From contig OZ034968.1 of assembly GCA_964030785.1 (NCBI GenBank), positions 28,792,186-28,856,185 of the forward strand: a stretch of 64,000 nt of DNA, given 5' to 3'. Below the pieces are notes generated by a model. That model ran no database searches, was not told the DNA's origin, and worked only from the letters and a program-made list of their open reading frames with translations. Made by a program: the position numbers and the translations under genes. Every line of letters starts with the position of its first letter. Position 1 is the stretch's first letter. Below are positions 7,644 to 14,651 of the stretch, one piece after another. This DNA comes from Siderastrea siderea. Lineage: Eukaryota > Cnidaria > Anthozoa > Scleractinia > Rhizangiidae.

Positions 7644-8579
7644 TTAAAAGAGACCTAGACGGCCACAACTGACGGTCTCTAGACCTTTCTGCCAGTTCTC
7701 CACACTGTCACTGTACTTGGGGGGTGGTGGTGCCGGGGCCACCATCATTTCTTGACGGTTCTTGAGCTCTTGAATTTCTCGTAACAATTGTTTCTCATAG
7801 TCTGTCAGGGGCCGATCCACGTCCTCTTTCCTTCTGACTGGAGGGCCAGGGATGTCATAGCCCCTCTTGGGATATCCTTGAGCATCACGGGTGGGTGGTT
7901 CAGCTTGTTGGTCGGCTTTTTTGGGAGGGTTGTCATGAAACCACGTCCAGTACTTGGGACCCAAGGGTTGATCAGCCCATCGGAAGAAGCCACACGTTTT
8001 CTTAGAACAAGTCAGAAACAACCGATCGGGGTTCTGGGTCGAATGACTCTGTTGAAGCGTGGCGGGTTCACGGCAAAAGCATTGCAAACCACCCCACATG
8101 TCCAACACTTCTACATGAGGTTGACTATACACGGCTTTCATATACTCCAGAACTTGATCTTGACCACAAAACAGCAAACACGGTTGCATGGGACATTTCA
8201 CATACTTCCACCCCTTTTGAGATTCTCGGGCCTCCAAACGCACCTCATGGTAAGGACATACCATAGTGTCCAAGGAACTGGCTGGGAGAACAGGTTTGGG
8301 GTTTTGAAACCCAGGGCTTTCAAAGATCGTTGCCATTCTCACCATCCTTTTCAATCCTTCATTGTCATCCTGAAGTGGAGGGGGACTTGGCGGGGATGGC
8401 GGTGATTGCTCCACCATGTCATTCAATTCTTTCATCATCTCTTCCACGGCAGCTCGGGTGTCTTCCACCACGTCGCACACCACAGGATCACAGTCCACGG
8501 GCGTCATATGTTGAATGCTCTTCTTCTTCTTCTTCCCCTCTGGGGGATGGGTTGATTTTCTCTTCCGATCGACAGACAT
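7644..8579 (-). CDS. GRF-type double zinc finger protein with coiled coil
   Basis: A 311-aa protein. The N-terminus has a basic, NLS-like run (RKRKSTHPPEGKKKKK), then an acidic helical and Pro-rich linker (PPSPPSPPP). Two Cys-rich modules follow: CPYH...KCPMQPCLLFC at about residues 106-138, and QCFCREP...LFLTCSKKTCGFFRWAD at about 165-205, the latter a good zf-GRF signature (CxC...C-x5-C followed by aromatic-x-W). GRF fingers bind single-stranded nucleic acid in topoisomerase, APE2 and NEIL3 proteins. The C-terminus holds a charged helix (YEKQLLREIQELKNRQEMM), probably a coiled coil. I start at 8579, the first ATG. A role in replication, recombination or transcription of viral DNA is inferred. 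It is the first gene of the minus cluster. Confidence 0.75.
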   Translation of the reverse strand: MSVDRKRKSTHPPEGKKKKKSIQHMTPVDCDPVVCDVVEDTRAAVEEMMKELNDMVEQSPPSPPSPPPLQDDNEGLKRMVRMATIFESPGFQNPKPVLPASSLDTMVCPYHEVRLEARESQKGWKYVKCPMQPCLLFCGQDQVLEYMKAVYSQPHVEVLDMWGGLQCFCREPATLQQSHSTQNPDRLFLTCSKKTCGFFRWADQPLGPKYWTWFHDNPPKKADQQAEPPTRDAQGYPKRGYDIPGPPVRRKEDVDRPLTDYEKQLLREIQELKNRQEMMVAPAPPPPKYSDSVENWQKGLETVSCGRLGLF

Positions 8580-8794
8580 CGTACTCAAAGGTGGATGTCA
8601 CCCCTACCGACCATGCCTTTTTATACCTTAGACCCTTGACTGTCATTGGTCAGCTTCTCCTACCCATATAAGGACTTGTTATCTTCCCATTGGTCAGCTT
8701 GTTCAATCCAAATAAGGTCCTCTTGTCTTCCCATTGGTCAACTGTCCCTATTTAAGACGGTCCCTTGGTCACTAGATCTTCATTCTCAAAAGCC
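8580..8794. promoter_or_regulatory. Divergent viral promoter with repeated inverted CCAAT boxes
   Basis: Between the GRF-like gene (minus) and the SLOG-like gene (plus), the motif CATTGGTCA occurs three times (about 8645, 8690 and 8732), each followed by similar text and an AT-rich block (CATATAAGG, CAAATAAGG, TATTTAAG). ATTGG is the reverse of a CCAAT box, a typical NF-Y site. TATTTAAG near 8750 sits about 40 bases upstream of the plus-strand ATG and can act as a TATA element; TTTTTATACC near 8620 may serve the minus direction. The repeat spacing of about 43 bp suggests local duplication of a promoter module. Confidence 0.65.
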
Positions 8795-9487
8795 ATGCCC
8801 CCTGACATCATGATCGGAGAACAAGATCTCGGTGCCTTGGAACTGCAAGTGGGTCATGGCCATGTGGTCTATACAGGGGGAGCCAAAGGTACGGATGCCC
8901 TCGTGGAAGAACAGGCCAAACACTTTGGGATGCAACTAGAAGTCCTGGTCCCCCCGAACCATCCTCGAGCCACTTTCGTCACCCCTTCTACGGTGGAAGT
9001 CCTGATGCTGGCCAACCCCCATCTTCACCAGGCAGCGGAGAAACTAGGCAAAAAAATGCCCAGTCATTTTTACACCCTGCAATTGCTGCAACGCAATTAT
9101 CAATTGGCCAAAAAAGCCCATACCATCTATGCCTTTGGCATCTTGGAACCGGATCATAAACGCGTGAAAGGAGGCACTGGTTGGACCGTGCAATTGGCTA
9201 TGGATCAAGGCAAACCCGTTTACCTGTTTGACATACCCAGTCAATCATGGTACCGCTCGGACCATTACTACCAAGTCAATGAGAATGCCGCCACCCTGGT
9301 CACTGGCAGTCAATTTGTCCCTTGGGGACCTAAAAAGCCCACCCTACATCAAAGCAGTGCTATTGTGGGATCCCGGGATGTGGACGAGAAAACCCGAGCC
9401 GAAATTCAAGCCTTATTCAACCGCACGTTCTGTCTACCCGAGAACATTGATCAATTACGTACGGAACTGGAAGACTTTCATTTGTAA
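8795..9487 (+). CDS. SLOG/DprA-like Rossmannoid nucleotide-binding protein
   Basis: A 230-aa protein starting at the first ATG, MPPDIMIGEQ. It carries VVYTGGAKGTDALVEEQAKH at about residues 24-43, the glycine-rich GG-x-G-x-D signature of the SLOG superfamily (DprA, LOG, YspA/DUF2493), and GGTGWTVQLAMDQGKPVYLF at about residues 126-145, a second Rossmann-type strand-loop. A final SSAIVGSRDVDEKTRAEIQ looks like the first strand and helix of YspA-type proteins, here placed at the C-terminus, so the fold may be circularly permuted. SLOG domains bind or cleave nucleotide-derived ligands. It is on the plus strand, divergent from the structural cluster, with its own promoter. Its biochemical role in a virus is unknown; handling of nucleotide signals or of ssDNA are both possible. 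Confidence 0.75.
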   Translation: MPPDIMIGEQDLGALELQVGHGHVVYTGGAKGTDALVEEQAKHFGMQLEVLVPPNHPRATFVTPSTVEVLMLANPHLHQAAEKLGKKMPSHFYTLQLLQRNYQLAKKAHTIYAFGILEPDHKRVKGGTGWTVQLAMDQGKPVYLFDIPSQSWYRSDHYYQVNENAATLVTGSQFVPWGPKKPTLHQSSAIVGSRDVDEKTRAEIQALFNRTFCLPENIDQLRTELEDFHL

Positions 9488-9791
9488 TTTCTTAGTTTTT
9501 ATTTTTGGAATTGTACATAGCTTTTCTTTTTTAATTTTTTTACTTTTTATTTTTTTCCAATTGTACATAGCCATTTTTATTTTTTCAAATTGTAGATAGC
9601 TTTTTTCAATTGTACATAGGAACGCCCCACCCGCGTGGCAAAGAACACAGACCACCCATTGTAACATCAACTCTTTTTAATTAAAAAATTTTAAAAACTG
9701 ACATCACTGAGTTTGCACGTTCATCATAAATAAATGTCTCTTGACTCACAGCTGCCTTGACTCACAATAATCTCAACAGGAATAAAAATGT
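9488..9791. repeat. T-rich convergent 3' region with four CAATTGTACATAG repeats
   Basis: Two genes converge here. Four copies of (C)AATTGTACATAG lie at about 9508-9521, 9558-9571, 9586-9600 (one change) and 9607-9620, separated by T-rich runs. Several TTTATT motifs give AATAAA on the minus strand for the gene ending at 9792, and AATAAA on the plus strand near 9729 and 9781 could serve the SLOG-like gene. The repeats probably mark a shared 3'-end or terminator region; any binding role is unproved. Confidence 0.7.
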
Positions 9792-10328
9792 TCAAGGAAA
9801 CAAAACACGTCGCACGTGGTCCCGAATCTCCTCTCTCCTCTCCCGCTCCTCCCTCCGCCGCTCCTCTCGCTCCCGCTCCATGTCTCCAAAATAAAGGCGA
9901 ATTCGTTGCCATGGGCGGGCCGCATACACACGTGGCAGGTACAAGTTCAGTTCGTTATCGACCTCTTTAAATTGGGCCAATGTCATCGGCCAGCGACATT
10001 CAAATTGGGACCGGATGCGGTGCTGGTCGACCCATGGTATGATCTTGTTGACCAGGGCTCCCAGCAACGCTTCTGTAATCTCGGGATGTGGCCGGCCCTC
10101 CCGATCGCCATTCTCCGTCCAGACCACACAGTTTAAAAATAATTGAAAAAAAGCAACCACTCGCTGACGGGTGAGGGGGCGCCAGGTTTCTTGTCGTCTT
10201 TCCCTCATCAGTCTGGTCTGCCGATCCACAGCCGTTCGCTCTGGCCCCGCTCTCCTCCTCAAGTACTCTGGCCCACCCCCATTCACCGCACTGGCTAGAC
10301 AGCCCAAGGGCGTTCTTGTTTCTGACAT
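9792..10328 (-). CDS. Putative Bcl-2-like viral accessory protein
   Basis: A 178-aa protein from the first ATG in frame (10328). The upstream frame is open but has no ATG, and a TATA element on the minus strand near 10403-10411 is placed correctly for this start. RVVAFFQLFLN (residues 56-66) resembles the BH1 core, and KIIPWVDQHR (95-104) the BH2 region, with family-like spacing of about 38 residues. Instead of a C-terminal membrane anchor it ends in a highly charged helix (EREREERRREERERREEIRD, 151-170). Bcl-2 homologs that block apoptosis are known in adenoviruses and, as I recall, in adintoviruses. The resemblance is weak and only a structure prediction could settle it; an unrelated helical protein is the main alternative. 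Confidence 0.4.
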   Translation of the reverse strand: MSETRTPLGCLASAVNGGGPEYLRRRAGPERTAVDRQTRLMRERRQETWRPLTRQRVVAFFQLFLNCVVWTENGDREGRPHPEITEALLGALVNKIIPWVDQHRIRSQFECRWPMTLAQFKEVDNELNLYLPRVYAARPWQRIRLYFGDMEREREERRREERERREEIRDHVRRVLFP

Positions 10329-10584
10329 TTTTTCCCTCACCAACTGACATAAGTCGTAAAGACTGAACTCAAAGCTAGGAGTGACGTCCTGTGGCCTCGC
10401 TTGACTTATATACCCTAATTCGCGCAATGCACCATGGTCTATCTAAGGAGGGGGGAGGGGGGTCCCCCCACCTCTTCCCCTCTCAAAGCATGATGGGTCT
10501 TTCTCTCATTGGCCTATTCCTTCCCACGTGACCCTTTTGGTTCTCTATAAAAAACCCCCTGTCCCATTCCATCTTTCACACTCA
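10329..10584. promoter_or_regulatory. Second divergent viral promoter (TATA, CCAAT, E-box)
   Basis: In the plus direction: ATTGG (inverted CCAAT) near 10508, CACGTG E-box at 10525-10530, and a good TATA box CTATAAAAAA at about 10544-10553, some 35 bases before the first plus-strand ATG at 10585. In the minus direction: GGTATATAAG at about 10403-10412, roughly 80 bases before the ATG at 10328. A GGGG-rich block (10446-10463) lies between. The pairing gives the accessory genes on both sides a shared control region. Confidence 0.65.
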
Positions 10585-10782
10585 ATGGATGATCCAGTCC
10601 TCAGTCCAGAAGCCCAACAAGTGATTGATCGTCTACGAGCCTTGTTGTCTCGACTCGAAAAAGACTTGGAACAGATCCGCTTCAAAGCTTCTTATTTTGA
10701 ACTGCTCCGACTTCATAGTCAAAAACAACTCAGTCGGAACGAATTGGCTTTATTAACTTTGAAAAACTTCTACCGGTGGTGA
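10585..10782 (+). CDS. Small helical accessory protein 1
   Basis: A 65-aa protein starting at the first ATG downstream of a TATA box. It is predicted to be mostly helical (LSPEAQQVIDRLRALLSRLE, then FELLRLHSQKQLSRNELALL). The second half aligns with the next ORF: both have S-P-x-A-x-x-I-x-R-L at the start and a F-x-E-L-x-x-L...-E-x-x-L-L-T module later. It is therefore one of a tandem pair. No function is recognised. Its TGA stop is directly followed by the ATG of the next gene. Confidence 0.6.
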   Translation: MDDPVLSPEAQQVIDRLRALLSRLEKDLEQIRFKASYFELLRLHSQKQLSRNELALLTLKNFYRW

Positions 10783-11016
10783 ATGGGTGACAAACCCGAC
10801 AAGATCACTCCTAGCAAGGTCAGCCCTCAAGCCCTGCAAATCATTGAACGTTTGGGAGAGATCCGAAAACAAATCAATCACCTAGTTCAACCTTTACGTT
10901 ACAAGATCACTTTTCAAGAACTGTGCCAACTCCGAAAAGAAGGGATCATCACCACCGTCGAGTTTCAACTCTTGACCAATCCACTGTTTGATCCTTTCAC
11001 CGATCCTTTCGCCTGA
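10783..11016 (+). CDS. Small helical accessory protein 2, paralog of the preceding ORF
   Basis: A 77-aa protein, mostly helical, with VSPQALQIIERLGEIRKQIN and FQELCQLRKEGIITTVEFQL segments matching the upstream ORF. It starts immediately after that ORF's stop (TGAATG) and its own TGA overlaps the ATG of the RING-like gene (TGATG). Such stop-start overlap in a eukaryotic virus suggests termination-reinitiation from one mRNA, although leaky scanning or separate transcripts are possible. Interestingly FQELCQL resembles YDLCQL in the open frame just upstream of the Bcl-2-like ORF. Function unknown. Confidence 0.6.
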   Translation: MGDKPDKITPSKVSPQALQIIERLGEIRKQINHLVQPLRYKITFQELCQLRKEGIITTVEFQLLTNPLFDPFTDPFA

Positions 11017-11405
11017 TGGCTCAACCCCCACCATGTGTGATTTGTTTGATACCTCTCGCCAATTATACCACGTTGAGGTGCTGTGGTATTCCTTGTCATG
11101 TCGCCTGTGCCAAGCAACAGAATGGTCAGCCCCGCCTATGCTCTACCTGTCACGTTCCTCTTGTCATCCAGGAAGTCCTCCATGAAGACTGGAAAGAAGA
11201 CCCGGAGTTTATGCAGCATGTCAAGGACGATTGGAAAAACAATCCTATCTGGTATGGCGTTTGCTATGAGAACAACCACGCCCTCCAAGGATTCTGGGGA
11301 GAACTGCGCGATCCCTATGAGCCTCACCGCAAAACCCTCTACTTTCTGGGTCACACCAAAAGCCTAGCCATTGGACGGATGAAAACCTGTATCAGCTTCG
11401 CGTAA
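11016..11405 (+). CDS. RING-like zinc-finger protein
   Basis: A 129-aa protein. The N-terminal 45 residues carry CVIC (7-10), a CC pair at 22-23, CHVAC (27-31) and CSTC (42-45), a Cys/His spacing consistent with a RING-type or related treble-clef finger, so an E3 ubiquitin ligase role is plausible. The remaining 80 residues contain an acidic helix (HEDWKEDPEFMQHVKDDWKN) and a segment with several aromatics (WYGVC, GFWGEL, LYFLGH) that I do not recognise; this may select the substrate. It is the last gene of the plus accessory transcript. An AATAAA polyadenylation signal lies 58 bases after the stop. Confidence 0.7.
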   Translation: MAQPPPCVICLIPLANYTTLRCCGIPCHVACAKQQNGQPRLCSTCHVPLVIQEVLHEDWKEDPEFMQHVKDDWKNNPIWYGVCYENNHALQGFWGELRDPYEPHRKTLYFLGHTKSLAIGRMKTCISFA

Positions 11406-11462
11406 AAAAGGACACCCCCATGTTTGGACATTGAACTCATTTTTTTTTTCTACTTGTTGTCA

Positions 11463-11468
11463 AATAAA
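11463..11468 (+). terminator. Polyadenylation signal AATAAA
   Basis: AATAAA follows the RING-like stop by 58 bases and is the natural 3' end for the three-ORF accessory transcript. No recognisable viral gene lies to the right, so the viral right end is probably nearby. Confidence 0.6.
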
Positions 11469-11519
11469 AGATGTTGATATATGATTTACATTAAACTATT
11501 TTTCTTTCCCCGCGCCTGC

Positions 11520-11700
11520 CAATTAAGGCTCGCAAGATCAGATGAAGAAAAGAATACCAGGGTATTCAGGAGCATGCGTCATGCCAGGCTGGTCATCAGA
11601 GAGAAGAGAGCCAAGCATGAGCAAGATGCTATTAAGAAGAAATCATCTGTGAATATCTTCATGGACCTCCAGACATCGTCGCAAAGCCACCATATTAAAC
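11520..11700 (+). other. Coding-like fragment of unknown origin
   Basis: Within an open frame starting at 11481, the stretch from about 11526 to 11665 reads as plausible protein: LARSDEEKNTRVFRSMRHAR, then LVIREKRAKHEQDAIKKKSS and VNIFMDLQ. It is charged, helical and unlike the T-rich sequence around it. A pyrimidine-rich tract precedes it, so it may be an exon of a host or viral gene, or a gene remnant. No family is recognised. Confidence 0.3.
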
Positions 11701-11867
11701 TTTGGACTCTGTTTTCTCTCACTTGTTGTGAAAAAAAAAAAAAGTTTGACAATAAATTATTTTTTTTTTATTTTCTTGTTTTTTGGAGTCAAGGACCACC
11801 CCCGTTCCAAAAATTGGACTTTGGACTTTGAGCCCGCGTTTTCTCAGCGGTTTTAATCCACCCTGCG

Positions 11868-12048
11868 CCCACGATCCCTTTTTCACACTGGTCAGCGGTT
11901 TCCCATTCTAAATCACGTGACTTCCGGTTCCCATGAGCCCGCGATCCCTTTTTTCCCACTGGTCAGCGGTTTCCCATTCTAAACCATGTGACTTCCGGTT
12001 CCAGGCACTTCCGGTTCCGGTGACGTCATTGATTTGCTCTCGACCAAT
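11868..12048 (+). promoter_or_regulatory. Promoter-like cluster: ETS, E-box, CRE and CCAAT sites in a tandem repeat
   Basis: A roughly 70-bp unit is duplicated (about 11870-11939 and 11940-12010), each copy with GGTCAGCGGTTTCCCATTCT and ACTTCCGG. Three ACTTCCGG ETS sites (11920, 11991, 12007), an E-box TCACGTGAC (about 11914), a perfect CRE TGACGTCA (12021-12028) and CCAAT (12044-12048) occur within 140 bases. This is the typical make-up of a TATA-less metazoan promoter. No downstream exon is established; a consensus splice donor CAGGTAAGT at 12369-12377 is the only hint. Confidence 0.5.
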
Positions 12049-12087
12049 CAGAAGCCAGCATTTGTGCCAAACGGGCGGAACTTACTA

Positions 12088-12257
12088 CTGTTGGTTGTTA
12101 TGGAGGGAGGAAAATTTGGAGAACCCTAAAAAAAAAACCTCAGAGCAAGGACAGAACCAACAACAAACTCAACCCACGTGCCAACCACTGGAACCGAATC
12201 CGGGTCCGCGGTGGGAGGCAAGTGCTCTCACCGCTACGCCAACCTTGCTCCCCACAA
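12088..12257 (-). mobile_element. tRNA-derived SINE, antisense
   Basis: Read on the minus strand, GGAGCAAGGTTGGCGTAGCG begins a tRNA-like head with A-box (TGGCGTAGCGGTGAGAGC) and a decayed B-box (GGATTCGGTTCC). A unique body follows (GGGTTGAGTTTGTTGTTGGT, then CTCTGAGG), then a T-run and a tail ending near 12088. I recall this consensus as an abundant coral SINE. The copy is moderately diverged. Target duplications were not found. Confidence 0.8.
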
Positions 12258-13591
12258 ATGTAAAAAAAGGGAGATTGTAGAAAGAAAGTAAAGTAGAGAG
12301 ATCGCCCAAATCCTGTAAACGACATGAAAATTAAAAAGCGACAATGCACAAACCTTCTACATAAAAGCCAGGTAAGTGTGCGCGGCCGGAAAAGTAATGG
12401 CTTATGTGTCGTTTTGGTCTAAATCAGGGTAAGGTTTGCGCGTTTTGGTCTCCAATTGGGTATGGTCTTTAGAAGAAGCTACTTTTTACTATTTTTATCC
12501 CTTGAGAATGGTCTTTTGATTAATATAGGGAATTTGAAGCCCGTCTCAAATGTTTTACGTAAATTGAAGCAGTTCCTAGGTAGTTGCCATCCTTTTTAGG
12601 ACAGTTTTGATAAGGGGCATCAGATTTTGGGTCAGGCCTGAAACAGGGTAGGAAAAATCTCATATTTTGGTCTGAAATAGCGTAATTGTTTCAAGACATT
12701 CGCTGCACACCCACCCAAATTTTAGGGGTTCCGCCCCCCCCCCCCCCCACCCCAAGCTAAGTTTCTTACACCCACTTCAAGATGGGGGACATCTGCGTTT
12801 TTCATTATCTTGAACAACCTATTCACACGTTTAAAATTAAGTACTGTTTTACTGTTTGGCTTTAGCAACAAGTCGCAGTTTATGTGTAGACGAATATTTG
12901 GTTAATTATTAAAAACTAACATTTCGGTAGTGCCAATTGAGAGAAGCAACAGAGAATTGATTTAAATCCACCCAATCTGTGAATTTTGAAAACAGATTTT
13001 TTTCGTTAAAAACGTTTATCGGTTTGAAGTGGGCGTAACGTGCATGGTATGCTGTTGTTCTGCAGTAGGGACTGCTACGATTGCCTGCTTACCACTGAGG
13101 TGTTTTCTCCAGTTCAGAACAGTTTTCTGGAGTTAGAAACAAAAATTTTTCTTGTCGTTCCGCAAAAAAAGGATAATCTTGCGAGGTATACCAAATTGGT
13201 GGTATATAAAAAAGCCGTTGCATGAAGAATTTCCACTTGTACTGAAAGGTAGCATACTTTGCAACGTATGCTCAATTGACGAAAATTTATTGACGGAGAT
13301 TTCATTTCTATTCATTTGTGCGCCCGGAGTTTCGTTGTTTATAAAATAAGGAAATGCGCCGGAGATTCCGTTATTGTAAGATTTTCGGAATAATGCTATA
13401 AACACCTTTTGTGTATATATATATATATTCCCTGGTCTTCACAGTAAACAGAGAAATTAACGTAAAAAAGTAAGTGTTTCCGCGCTTTGTCAATAAAATT
13501 TACCTCCTACCTTTACTGCCATTTCCGTAAAACAGAACAAACAAAAACAGAAGAAAGGCAGCTTCATCGTCAGCCTTGTAAAGTGCTCCTC
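12258..13591. other. Intergenic, no gene seen
   Basis: AT-rich host sequence. It holds a candidate splice donor at 12369-12377, a poly-C run near 12737-12749 and a (TA)n run near 13414-13427. Open frames in 13.0-13.4 kb overlap on both strands and look accidental. Confidence 0.5.
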
Positions 13592-13614
13592 TCCTTCCCT
13601 TGCGAAATAACTTT

Positions 13615-13935
13615 GAGAATTCCTAGGAATTCCTAAGAATTCCTAGGAAAAAATTCTTAGGAATTCCTAGGAATTTGAGGTGTGAATTTTCACGGTAAAT
13701 TTGGACTTGAAATTCCTAAGAATTCTTAGGAATTCCAAGCTTAATGGTGCTGGCTTAAAATTCCTAGGAATTCCTAGGAATTCCAACTAAAAGAAATCAA
13801 AGATAGAATTCCCAGTTACTTTCAGAAATTCCTAGGAATTCCAAGGAATGTTAAAGAATAACTGGGAATTTTTGGGAATATGTGGGAAAAAATAGGAATA
13901 TGGTCAGGAATTTGTGGGAATAAATGGGAATTTCT
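13615..13935. repeat. Left subterminal repeats with GGAATTCCTAGGAATTCC core
   Basis: Many copies of the palindromic AATTCCTAGGAATT and of GGGAATWT variants occur in 320 bp, shifting inward to a TGGGAATAxxTGGGAA pattern. The same order, inverted, is found at 34195-34462. Confidence 0.85.
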
Positions 13936-14494
13936 TAAATAAATGGTGGAAACATTAGAAACTTGACCCGAAATGGTAACAAAAAAACAGCTGTTGGACA
14001 CGATACAATATCCCTCAATTTAAAGGTCAGTTGCTGATATTTAAAGTAGACAAATCGAGGGTCTGGTTTTTTAACCAGGCTTGGACTGGGGCAAAACCCT
14101 GGTTTTCCCGGGCTCTTGGTACAAGGGCACATTCAGTTTACCTCAGAATGTCTGTTTTCAACATATCTTCAACAGGAGTTAAATGATAAAATTAGTTCAA
14201 TATCATTTTGTACCTTATATTTTTGTTTATGAGGCAAAATTGGAAATACAATTCAACAATCATCAAGTACCGCCTTCACTGATTTTACATATAGGTCTTA
14301 TCTGTTGTGGCTGCCTTTAGTTCACTTGCTGTTAAAAGTCTTCTGAGTTCGGTCCTCTGATGGCCTTATACATGTGGTCCTAGGAAAAAAAACGAAATTT
14401 TATATAAATTCTAGACCTGTCATACACTCAACATTATTAACAGGTTGCAGCGTTAATTTTCAATAAAACATAAGGTACATATGTACATGTACAG
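13936..14494. other. No feature seen
   Basis: AT-rich sequence inside the outer candidate element. No convincing coding, RNA gene or repeat structure recognised. Confidence 0.4.
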
Positions 14495-14651
14495 GTTGTG
14501 GTTCAAAATTTTTTTTGGTTTAAAAATTTTCAAACCAGTATAATTTTTATTTCCCTTTGTCTCAGATTCATTACCAAAATCTAAGGCAAAGGAAAATAAA
14601 AATTAATCTGGTTTGAAAAGTTTCAAACTAAAGAAAAATTTGAACCACAAC
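14495..14651. mobile_element. 157-bp hairpin MITE
   Basis: The sequence is almost wholly an inverted repeat: GTTGTGGTTCAAA at the left end and TTTGAACCACAAC at the right, with the arms (GGTTT..CAAACCAG, TTTATTTCCCTTTG) continuing to a short centre. It is non-coding and would move by transposase supplied elsewhere. Confidence 0.8.

Noticed and set aside
7788..8405. 205-codon plus frame opposite the GRF-like gene
   Set aside because: It is the antisense shadow of a gene with clear zinc-finger motifs; composition does not look like a protein.
10351..10427. N-terminal extension of the Bcl-2-like ORF
   Set aside because: The extended frame has no ATG and contains the minus-strand TATA box; the start at 10328 is more likely, although LYDLCQL there resembles the small helical proteins.
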